Source: Eubacteriales Family XIII. Incertae Sedis bacterium
Lineage (GTDB): Bacteria > Bacillota > Clostridia > Peptostreptococcales > Anaerovoracaceae
Direction of reading: 5' to 3'
Length of the DNA stretch: 7,151 bases
NCBI GenBank assembly: GCA_031278255.1
Contig: JAITKU010000056.1
Span: 1 to 7,151, forward strand
Shown: positions 1 through 5,383 of the stretch, piece after piece
Layout: the number at the start of each line of letters is the position of its first letter
Position numbering within the stretch: position 1 is the first letter of the stretch
Program-made: the position numbers and the translations under genes
Notes under the pieces: generated by a model
Told to the model about the DNA's origin: nothing
What the model saw: the letters and a program-made list of their open reading frames with translations, nothing else
Databases searched by the model: none

Positions 1-698
1 AGCAGGCGGCCGCCGCTCGTGGAGAGGGCGCCGAGCGTTACGCCTTGATATATCTTGACATGATTCCCTATAATTGTTGTTTCGCCCACCACGATGCCCG
101 TGCCGTGATCGAGGAAGAAATGATGCCCGATTGCGGCGCCCGGGTGGATGTCTATGCCCGTCAGACTGTGCGCGTGTTCCGTCATCATGCGCGGAATCAG
201 GGGCACGTCCAGCAGATACAGTTCGTGCGCGAGCCGGCTGACCATGATCGCGTAGATGCCGGGATAGGACAGGATGATCTCGTCCTTGCTCGTGGCGGCG
301 GGATCGCCGTCAAAGGAAGCGTCCACGTCCAGCGCCAGCAGACGCCTGATCTCGGGCAGGGTTTCGAGAAAGGCGTGCGTCGCGCGATTGGCGTCCGCGG
401 CCACCTTTTGCTCATCGCGAATCCGCGTGCGCAACGCGCGCCGGATTTGCCGTTCGATGTTGTAGATCAGGTTCTCCAAAAGCTCGCCCACAAAATATTC
501 GATACCGTCCTCCCGCAGGCGTTTTCCGCCGAAAAAACCCGCGAAGATGAGACGGCGCAAATCCTCGATGATATCGGTGACGATCGCCTTGTTGATCTGC
601 TTGCTTGTTTCTGTCTTGATAATGTCCGGTTCCCTGCGGTAGCTTTCCGCCATCAGGGATACGAGCCTGTGGATGTTTTCCTCGGGCGGATGGGCCAT
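1..698 (-). CDS. cysE: Serine O-acetyltransferase, EpsC-type (partial, C-terminus beyond window)
   Basis: This enzyme transfers acetyl from acetyl-CoA to L-serine, giving O-acetylserine, the acceptor for cysteine synthesis in the cytoplasm. The frame is open from ATG 698 to the window edge (232 codons), so the gene is incomplete only because the window ends. An alpha-helical N-terminal region (about residues 1-175) precedes the start of the left-handed beta-helix hexapeptide domain. Visible active-site motifs are DIHPGAAIG (182-190, with the Asp equivalent to the catalytic Asp of CysE) and DHGTGIVVGET (196-206, with the catalytic His at 197), followed by the YQGVTLGA repeat (216-223). The long N-terminal region fits the EpsC/SrpH class rather than the shorter Bacillus form. 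The start is fixed by AAAGGAGG 7 nt upstream. It is the last visible gene of the operon, 94 nt after the desulfurase. Serine acetyltransferases are known neighbours of family 2A encapsulins. Confidence 0.93.
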   Translation of the reverse strand, partial: MAHPPEENIHRLVSLMAESYRREPDIIKTETSKQINKAIVTDIIEDLRRLIFAGFFGGKRLREDGIEYFVGELLENLIYNIERQIRRALRTRIRDEQKVAADANRATHAFLETLPEIRRLLALDVDASFDGDPAATSKDEIILSYPGIYAIMVSRLAHELYLLDVPLIPRMMTEHAHSLTGIDIHPGAAIGHHFFLDHGTGIVVGETTIIGNHVKIYQGVTLGALSTSGGRL

Positions 699-705
699 AT
701 CGCTT

Positions 706-713
706 CCTCCTTT
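706..713 (-). promoter_or_regulatory. Ribosome binding site of the serine acetyltransferase
   Basis: On the minus strand this reads AAAGGAGG and lies 7 nt before ATG 698. It is a near-perfect Shine-Dalgarno site and decides the start of a gene that would otherwise be easy to miss because it runs off the window. Confidence 0.85.
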
Positions 714-723
714 GTTTCCGATA

Positions 724-751
724 ACGATCGACGATCGACGATTGACGATTA
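724..751. repeat. Four tandem heptamers between desulfurase and acetyltransferase
   Basis: Four adjacent 7-bp units read ACGATCG, ACGATCG, ACGATTG and ACGATTA on the plus strand. They fill part of the 94-nt gap upstream of the serine acetyltransferase. The first two units are identical and the others differ at one or two positions. The role is unknown. It could be a repeated protein-binding site, a spacer grown by slippage, or nothing functional. Confidence 0.8.
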
Positions 752-775
752 CCGCTCAAAATTTCAATCGAAACC
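752..775 (-). repeat. Left copy of an inverted repeat flanking the encapsulin-desulfurase pair
   Basis: Read on the minus strand this segment begins GGTTTCGATTGAA and matches the plus-strand segment 3276-3299 at 20 of 24 positions, the first 13 being identical. The two copies lie in the intergenic gaps just outside the encapsulin and desulfurase genes, in opposite orientation. Confidence 0.6.
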
Positions 776-792
776 GCGCGCAAACGGCAAGT

Positions 793-2322
793 TTAACGGG
801 TCAATTCGCGTAGGGTCTGCGCCAAAAACGCAAGCTCCTGCGCCGTATTGTAGAACGCGAGGGAGGGCCGCACCGTCTCTTCCACCCCGAAACGCCGCAG
901 GATGGGCTGCGCGCAGTGGTGCCCCGCGCGCACCGCGATACCCCTGTCGCTCAGGTATTTGCCGACCTCCGAACTCGCGCGGCCCTCGATCACGAAAGAA
1001 AGCACGCTTGCCTTATGCGCCGCCGTACCGATGAAGCGCAGCCCGGGCACGCGCGAAAGCAGTTCCGTCGCGTAGGCGAGCAGGGCCTGTTCATACGCGG
1101 CAATCGCCGCAGGTCCGATCGCGCGCACGTAGTCTATGGCCGCGCCGAGTCCGACGGCGTCCGCAATGCTGCCCGTACCCGCCTCGAATTTCTGCGGCGC
1201 CGCGTGATAGAGCGTCCGCGCAAAGCTCACGTCCGCGATCATGTTGCCGCCCCCCTGATAAGGCTCCGCCGCGTCCAGCAGGGCCTTCTTGCCGTAGAGC
1301 GCGCCTATGCCCATCGGTCCGAATACCTTATGCCCGGAGAACGCAAAGAAATCGGCGTCCAAGGCCGATACATCTATCGGCATGTGGGAGATCGACTGAG
1401 CGCCGTCCACGCAGACGGGCACGCCAAAGCCGTGCGCGACGGCTATGATCTCCTCGATGGGCGTGATCGTCCCCAGCGCGTTCGACACGTGCGCCGCGGA
1501 TACAAAGCGCGTGCGCGCGTTGAACAGGGCTGCGTAGTCGGGCAGGATGATCTGCCCCGTATCGTCCGTGGGCGCGACGCGCAGGACCGCGCCCGTTTCG
1601 GCGGCGACGATCTGCCACGGAACGATGTTGGCGTGGTGTTCGAGCAGCGTCAGGATGATCTCGTCGCCGGGCCTGAGCAGGGGCTTTACAAAACTGTGCG
1701 CCACGAGGTTGATCGCCTCGGTCGTTCCGCGGACAAACACGATATTATCCGGGCCGGGCGCGCCTATGAAGCGCGCGATCTTCGCGCGCGCGTCCTCGTA
1801 GGCGTCGGTCGCGCGCGCGGCCAAGGCGTGCGCGCCGCGATGCACGTTCGAGTTCTCGTGCGCGTAGAAATGCGCGATGCGGTCTATGACCTGCCGCGGG
1901 CGCTGTGTCGTCGCGGCGTTGTCCAGCCCAACGAGCCGGCCGCCCCCGGGGATGCGCTCCGAGAGGATCGGAAAGTCCGCGCGCAGCCTGTCGAGCGGAA
2001 TGTCACCGACATAGGGCGCGGGGACCGCCTGCGTCTGCGCCGGGTCCGCGCCCGAGAATGAAAAGCCGGGCCTGCGCGCGGCCGCCTCCGCTTCCTCCGC
2101 CGCGCCGACGGACGCCAGCGTGGGCCGGTACGCCGTCCGGGGCGAGGCGCCGCCCGGGGCGGCCGCCCCGGGCGATATCGCGGCCGCGTAATCGACCGCG
2201 CCGTTCGCCCCGGCCGCCGCCGGGCAAAACTCCGGGAAATAGGCGGAAGCCAGCCGCGCCAATTCCCGCTCACTCGGCAGGCCGTAATCCGCCGGGGAAG
2301 AAAAATCCCTATTCGTAGTCAT
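793..2322 (-). CDS. sufS: Encapsulin cargo: SufS-type (group II) cysteine desulfurase with N-terminal cargo-loading extension
   Basis: This is a PLP enzyme that converts L-cysteine to L-alanine and leaves persulfide sulfur on an active-site Cys. From ATG 2322 it has 509 residues, about 100 more than free SufS. Residues about 109-509 are the aminotransferase class V domain: LDNAATT near the start, the EHHAN segment, DGAQS (306-310), the PLP lysine in SGHK (Lys332), and the catalytic Cys470 in RAGHHCAQP. Residues 1 to about 108 are rich in Ala, Pro and Gly, with one helix-like patch, ERELARLASAYFP (about 19-31). Such a disordered N-terminal domain is what loads desulfurases into family 2A encapsulins. 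The gene overlaps the end of the encapsulin gene by 14 nt, suggesting translational coupling of shell and cargo. Upstream in-frame starts (ATG 2343, TTG 2349) are possible; 2322 was chosen for the GGTGA 6 nt before it. Confidence 0.95.
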   Translation of the reverse strand: MTTNRDFSSPADYGLPSERELARLASAYFPEFCPAAAGANGAVDYAAAISPGAAAPGGASPRTAYRPTLASVGAAEEAEAAARRPGFSFSGADPAQTQAVPAPYVGDIPLDRLRADFPILSERIPGGGRLVGLDNAATTQRPRQVIDRIAHFYAHENSNVHRGAHALAARATDAYEDARAKIARFIGAPGPDNIVFVRGTTEAINLVAHSFVKPLLRPGDEIILTLLEHHANIVPWQIVAAETGAVLRVAPTDDTGQIILPDYAALFNARTRFVSAAHVSNALGTITPIEEIIAVAHGFGVPVCVDGAQSISHMPIDVSALDADFFAFSGHKVFGPMGIGALYGKKALLDAAEPYQGGGNMIADVSFARTLYHAAPQKFEAGTGSIADAVGLGAAIDYVRAIGPAAIAAYEQALLAYATELLSRVPGLRFIGTAAHKASVLSFVIEGRASSEVGKYLSDRGIAVRAGHHCAQPILRRFGVEETVRPSLAFYNTAQELAFLAQTLRELTR

Positions 2323-3256
2323 AGTATTCACCGACCTCGACATCCTCAAGCACGGCGATGGCGTCGTCGGCCAATATCGCCGCCGAACAGTAGAGCGAGA
2401 GCAGGTAGGAGGCGACGCCGTTGTCGTCGATGCCGCGAAAACGCACCGACAGCCCGCGCGACTGCTCGTTCGGCAGCCCGGACTGATACAGGCCGATCAC
2501 CCCGCGCTTATCCTCACCCGTGCGCAGTAGCAGGATGTTGGTCTTACCGCTTTGGCTCTTAGGTTCTTTAAGCCCGTCCACAAAGAGCTTGTCCGTCGGG
2601 ATCAGCGGTATGCCGCGCCATGTGATGAAGTTCCCGCCCGACAGGGAGACGGTCACGGGCGGCACGCCGCGGCGCGTGCATTCGCGCGTGAAAGCGGCGA
2701 TCGCGCGCGGGTGCGCCAGAAAGTACGAGGGATCCTTCCAAACTTTCGTGATCAACTCGTCGAGATCGTCCGGCGTGGGGGCCTCCTTGCGCGGCCTGAT
2801 CCGCTGCGAATCGGCGACGTTTTTCAAAAGTCCGTAATCGTCGCTGTTGATCAGTTGGCTCTCCTGCCGCTCCTTGAGGCTCTCGATCGCAAGCCCGAGC
2901 TGCTCCCCGATCTGATCGTAGGGCGAACTGTAAACGTCCGAAATCTTCGTATCCACATTGAGGATCGTGGAGATCGAACTGAGCCGGTACTCGCGCGGCT
3001 TCGTTTCATACTGCACAAAACCCTGCGGAATATCGATCCTCTCCGTGTCCCCGCCGCACAGCGCGTCGAGCGGCGTATCCCCGGGGACGACCTTGTTCAC
3101 ACGATATATACCCGCTTTCAGCCCTTTGAATTCAAGAAATTTCGCAACCCATCTCGGCGTTAGGGCCGCGAACTGCGGTTCCGTCTTTGTAACATCCGCG
3201 AGTTGATACGCCGCGTCGTGCCCAAGGGCGTTCAGCAATGGTTTTTCCGCTGCCAT
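2309..3256 (-). CDS. srpI: Family 2A encapsulin nanocompartment shell protein (SrpI-like)
   Basis: This is the self-assembling HK97-fold shell protein of a sulfur-related nanocompartment. It has 315 residues, close to the roughly 310 of Synechococcus elongatus SrpI, and no cyclic-nucleotide-binding insertion, so it is subtype 2A rather than 2B. Family landmarks seen: QLADVTKTEPQ (18-28) and LTPRWVAKFLE (32-42) in the N-terminal arm region, YRVNKV (51-56), YETKPREYRLSSISTILNVD (83-102), SDVYSSPYDQI (106-116), PDDLDELITKVWKDPSYFLA (162-181), RECTRRGVPPVTVSLSG (191-207), TWRGIPLIPTDK (212-223), GLSVRFRGID (268-277), ASYLLSLYCSAA (282-293) and the tail LEDVEVGEYYDY (303-314). No export signal is seen. 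The start at 3256 rests on AAAGGAGG 7 nt upstream. The next gene, overlapping by 14 nt, is the cysteine desulfurase, the established cargo type of 2A shells. Cysteine likely enters and sulfur is held inside. Confidence 0.97.
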   Translation of the reverse strand: MAAEKPLLNALGHDAAYQLADVTKTEPQFAALTPRWVAKFLEFKGLKAGIYRVNKVVPGDTPLDALCGGDTERIDIPQGFVQYETKPREYRLSSISTILNVDTKISDVYSSPYDQIGEQLGLAIESLKERQESQLINSDDYGLLKNVADSQRIRPRKEAPTPDDLDELITKVWKDPSYFLAHPRAIAAFTRECTRRGVPPVTVSLSGGNFITWRGIPLIPTDKLFVDGLKEPKSQSGKTNILLLRTGEDKRGVIGLYQSGLPNEQSRGLSVRFRGIDDNGVASYLLSLYCSAAILADDAIAVLEDVEVGEYYDYE

Positions 3257-3263
3257 TCTTTTG

Positions 3264-3271
3264 CCTCCTTT
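3264..3271 (-). promoter_or_regulatory. Ribosome binding site of the encapsulin gene
   Basis: The minus strand reads AAAGGAGG with a 7-nt spacer to ATG 3256. It is one of the strongest sites in the operon, in keeping with the many shell subunits needed, and it rules out the longer reading that begins at 3328 inside the preceding gene. Confidence 0.88.
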
Positions 3272-3275
3272 AAGT

Positions 3276-3299
3276 GGTTTCGATTGAACCTTTGCGCGT
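3276..3299 (+). repeat. Right copy of the inverted repeat flanking the encapsulin-desulfurase pair
   Basis: The plus strand begins GGTTTCGATTGAA and pairs with 752-775 in inverted orientation (20 of 24 identical, first 13 perfect). It fills most of the 46-nt gap between the E1-rhodanese gene and the encapsulin gene. The first 15 bases (3276-3290) can also fold as a short hairpin, GGTTC/GAACC with one bulged T and a GATT loop. Confidence 0.6.
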
Positions 3300-3302
3300 T
3301 GA

Positions 3303-4484
3303 CTAATATTGCGGCAGGCTTGCGTCAACGTCGCGCGCCCACGCGTTCACGCCGTCCTGCAGATTGAGCAACCTTCCTTTATAGCCCGCTTGCCTGAGCG
3401 CGCGTATCGCGAATACGCTGCGCTGTCCGATCTTGCACAGAAACACCGCGTCGATGTTCGGGTCGAATTCGTCCATACGCCGCGCCATCTGCCCGAGCGG
3501 GATCGCCTTTGCGTTCGGGAAGCGCGCGATGGCGCGCTCGTGCGGCTCGCGTATGTCTATGAGCTGTATGGCTTCCCCCGCGTCGAGCCGCGCCTTGAGT
3601 TCGCGCGCGGTCAGGGTTTCGACGGCTTCCTCCTCCGTGTCCTGTTTGAGTCCGCAGAATTGCTCGTAGTCGATCAGTTCATGGACAGTCCTGTTTTCGC
3701 CGCAGATCGGACAGCTCGGGTCCTTTTCGAGTTTCAGCTCGCGAAAGCGCATACGCCAAGCGTCGAAGAGCAGGAGCCGGCCGATGAGACCGCCGTCGCC
3801 GCCTATGAGCAACTTGATGACCTCCGCGGCCTGAATCGTGCCGACAATGCCGGGCAGTACGCCCATGACGCCGCCCTCCGCGCACGAGGGCACGAGGCCC
3901 GGGGGCGGCGGGGCCGGATAGAGGCACCTGTAGCACGGGCCCTCCTTTGCGTAGAACACGGAGGCTTGCCCCTCAAACCGAAACACGGAGCCGTACACGT
4001 TGGGCAGACCGAGCAGCACGCAGGCGTCGTTCACGAGATAGCGGGTCTGGTAATTGTCCGTGCCGTCGGCCACGATATCGTAATCCCGCAGGATGTCGAA
4101 CGCGTTTTCGGCGCAGAGCCGCGTCCTGTGTTCGACGACCTTTACATCCGGATTCAGGTTTTTGACGCGATCCCGCGCCGAAGCGACCTTGGGCCTGTCG
4201 ATATCCCGCGTGCCGTGTATGATCTGCCGCTGCAGGTTGGAGGCCTCCACGAGGTCGAAATCCACAAGGCCGAGGGTACCCACGCCGGCGGCGGCCAGAT
4301 AGAGCGCCAGCGGCGCGCCGAGTCCGCCCGTTCCGACGATCAGGACTTTCGCCGCCCGGAGGCGCTGCTGCCCCGCAAGGCCGATCTCCGGCAGCAGCAG
4401 ATGGCGGCTGTAACGCGCAATCTCCTCGTTTGAGAGCCTCTGCAGACGGGAATCCTCCACAATGCCGGCCATGTACGCGCCCAT
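3303..4484 (-). CDS. moeZ: MoeZ-like sulfur-carrier adenylyltransferase with C-terminal rhodanese domain
   Basis: This protein activates the C-terminal glycine of a ubiquitin-like sulfur carrier by adenylation and then sulfurates it to a thiocarboxylate. It has 393 residues. Residues about 17-275 are the ThiF/MoeB E1 domain: IARYSRHLLLPEIG (22-35), ATP-binding GTGGLG (51-56), DFDLVEASNLQRQ (75-87), the zinc pairs CYRC (184, 187) and CPIC (258, 261), and an E1-type Cys at 201 in PSCAEGGVMG. Residues about 291-390 are a rhodanese domain with the loop CKIGQRS, whose Cys350 is placed to carry a persulfide. The architecture matches actinobacterial MoeZ and eukaryotic Uba4. The gene starts 1 nt after the stop of the carrier gene, its probable substrate. 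The desulfurase two genes on is a plausible sulfur donor to Cys350. ATG 4472 is an alternative start; 4484 was preferred for the GGAAAGGG upstream. The E1 partner could be shared with molybdopterin or thiazole synthesis. Confidence 0.93.
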   Translation of the reverse strand: MGAYMAGIVEDSRLQRLSNEEIARYSRHLLLPEIGLAGQQRLRAAKVLIVGTGGLGAPLALYLAAAGVGTLGLVDFDLVEASNLQRQIIHGTRDIDRPKVASARDRVKNLNPDVKVVEHRTRLCAENAFDILRDYDIVADGTDNYQTRYLVNDACVLLGLPNVYGSVFRFEGQASVFYAKEGPCYRCLYPAPPPPGLVPSCAEGGVMGVLPGIVGTIQAAEVIKLLIGGDGGLIGRLLLFDAWRMRFRELKLEKDPSCPICGENRTVHELIDYEQFCGLKQDTEEEAVETLTARELKARLDAGEAIQLIDIREPHERAIARFPNAKAIPLGQMARRMDEFDPNIDAVFLCKIGQRSVFAIRALRQAGYKGRLLNLQDGVNAWARDVDASLPQY

Positions 4485-4485
4485 A

Positions 4486-4821
4486 TCAAAGACGCCCTTT
4501 CCAAAGCGCGCCCGCCCCGCCTTTCGCATTCGCCGCGTCTGCGGCCCCCGCGCCGCCCGCGATGGCCGGCACGAGCATGACGGTCGCGTCCGCCGCGAGC
4601 GGCGTATCGAGGCCGCCCGTGTTCTTTATGTTATCCTCGCCCACATAGACGTTGATGAAAGAACGCAGCGCGCCGTTCTCGTCGTACAGATGCGCGCGAA
4701 CGTCCGGATACACCTCCGCAAAGGCCCCTAGGAGCGCCCCCACGCTGTCCCCCGCAAGCTCCGTTTCGGACTTCCCGTCGGTGAACGCGCGCAGCGCCGT
4801 GGGAATCAGTAAATTTGCCAT
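4486..4821 (-). CDS. cysO: CysO/MoaD-like ubiquitin-fold sulfur carrier protein with C-terminal extension
   Basis: This small beta-grasp protein carries sulfur as a C-terminal thiocarboxylate. It has 111 residues. Residues 1-90 follow the Mycobacterium CysO pattern: IPTALRAFTDG (6-16), AEVYPDVRAHL (35-45), RSFINVYVGEDNI (53-65), GGLDTPLAADATVMLVPA (69-86) and then the hallmark di-glycine at 89-90. CysO itself ends at that point. This protein continues for 21 residues rich in Ala and Gly, with a second Gly-Gly at 101-102 and a basic end, WKGRL. The tail must be removed before the glycine can be adenylated, and the upstream JAMM protease is the obvious candidate. The start is supported by AGGAG 7 nt upstream. 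The next gene, its E1 enzyme, begins 1 nt after the stop. Cysteine synthesis is the preferred role; methionine, thiolated metabolites or molybdopterin are alternatives. Confidence 0.9.
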   Translation of the reverse strand: MANLLIPTALRAFTDGKSETELAGDSVGALLGAFAEVYPDVRAHLYDENGALRSFINVYVGEDNIKNTGGLDTPLAADATVMLVPAIAGGAGAADAANAKGGAGALWKGRL

Positions 4822-4828
4822 TCTCTCG

Positions 4829-4833
4829 CTCCT
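4829..4833 (-). promoter_or_regulatory. Ribosome binding site of the sulfur carrier gene
   Basis: The minus strand reads AGGAG with a 7-nt spacer to ATG 4821, inside a purine-rich run. It sits just downstream of the intercistronic hairpin at 4841-4894, so folding of that hairpin leaves the site exposed. Confidence 0.7.
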
Positions 4834-4840
4834 CTCCGCC

Positions 4841-4894
4841 GGGCGCGGGCCGCAGGGCGCGGGGTTTTCCCGTCTCGCCTGCGGCCCTGCGCCC
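4841..4894 (-). other. Strong intercistronic hairpin between JAMM protease and carrier genes
   Basis: The arms 4841-4856 and 4878-4894 pair over 16 bp with one bulged base at 4888; the inner part GGGCCGCAGG/CCTGCGGCCC is perfect. A second small stem, CGGG/CCCG (4860-4863 with 4869-4872), fits inside the loop. No T-run follows on the minus strand, so it is unlikely to be an ordinary intrinsic terminator. It takes up most of the 72-nt gap and touches the protease stop codon. It may stabilise or process the mRNA so that downstream genes are expressed at a different level from the protease. Confidence 0.75.
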
Positions 4895-5325
4895 TAATCA
4901 GTAATGATTTCCGTCTCTTCCCGGAAAAAATCGCTCCGATCCTCGGCCGGCACAAAACTTCGCAGTTCCGCCGCGCGCCCCTTTTCGACCGCGACGATGA
5001 TATACGAATAATACGGCAGCGCGTGTTCGCGGTCGTAATCCGAGGGCCGGGCGGGGTGATCCGGGTGGGAATGGTATACCCCAACCACGTCCATGCCCCT
5101 TTCGCGGGCCGCGCGTTCCCCGCGCAGGAAGTCGTCGGCCTCGATGACGAAGCGGTGATGACGTTCCCTCGCCTCGCGGGCGTTCTTTATGGGCAGCGCG
5201 CAGAGGACCGTGCGCACGCCCTCCCCCGCCGCGCCGCCGAGAAGCAGGCCGCAACATTCGCTTGGATAAAGGCGCTCCCCCTCGGCGCGAATCCTTTCCG
5301 CCGCGCCGGCGGAAAGCCGCATCAT
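4894..5325 (-). CDS. mec: JAMM/MPN+ zinc metalloprotease, Mec-like
   Basis: JAMM proteases of this type cut peptide or isopeptide bonds at the C-terminus of sulfur carriers. Mycobacterial Mec releases cysteine from CysO-Cys, and QbsD/HcyD trim carrier precursors. The product has 143 residues, usual for Mec. The full motif is present: Glu23 in PSECCGLLLG, then HSHP (85-88) and SDYD (95-98), giving the zinc ligands His85, His87 and Asp98, with Ser95 in the oxyanion position. A partial RVIEADD-like segment, FVIEADDFLRGE (59-70), is typical of the group. It is the first gene of the operon, 72 nt before the carrier gene, which makes the carrier its likely substrate. The start was chosen by GGAGG 6 nt upstream; the next codon is also ATG (5322) and would serve equally. 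A longer reading to 5433 begins with TTG inside an unrelated structured block and was not used. Confidence 0.92.
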   Translation of the reverse strand: MMRLSAGAAERIRAEGERLYPSECCGLLLGGAAGEGVRTVLCALPIKNAREARERHHRFVIEADDFLRGERAARERGMDVVGVYHSHPDHPARPSDYDREHALPYYSYIIVAVEKGRAAELRSFVPAEDRSDFFREETEIITD

Positions 5326-5331
5326 ATCCCG

Positions 5332-5336
5332 CCTCC
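5332..5336 (-). promoter_or_regulatory. Ribosome binding site of the JAMM protease gene
   Basis: The minus strand reads GGAGG, 6 nt before ATG 5325 and 9 nt before ATG 5322. It separates the true start from upstream in-frame codons that lack such a site. Confidence 0.75.
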
Positions 5337-5383
5337 GTCGCTGACCGCGCCGTCCCAAAAGAGATCCGACATATTCACAAGCT

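Noticed and set aside
412..783. Minus-strand open frame of 123 codons near the left edge
   Set aside because: It is in a different frame from the acetyltransferase, whose frame is continuous from 698 to 1 with catalytic motifs and a perfect ribosome binding site.
45..1034. Plus-strand open frame of 329 codons at the left edge
   Set aside because: It spans the antisense of the acetyltransferase, the intergenic gap and the end of the desulfurase; no domain is recognisable.
916..2061. Long plus-strand open frame of 381 codons opposite the desulfurase
   Set aside because: It is the antisense of a clear PLP enzyme. The product is Arg/Val-rich with no recognisable domain; open antisense frames are expected at this GC content.
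3257..3328. Longer N-terminus for the encapsulin
   Set aside because: It would overlap the end of the E1-rhodanese gene and ignore the AAAGGAGG before 3256; SrpI proteins start near this point.
3309..4433. Long plus-strand open frame of 374 codons opposite the E1-rhodanese gene
   Set aside because: The opposite strand carries every E1 and rhodanese motif in order; this frame has none and an Arg/Ala-rich composition.
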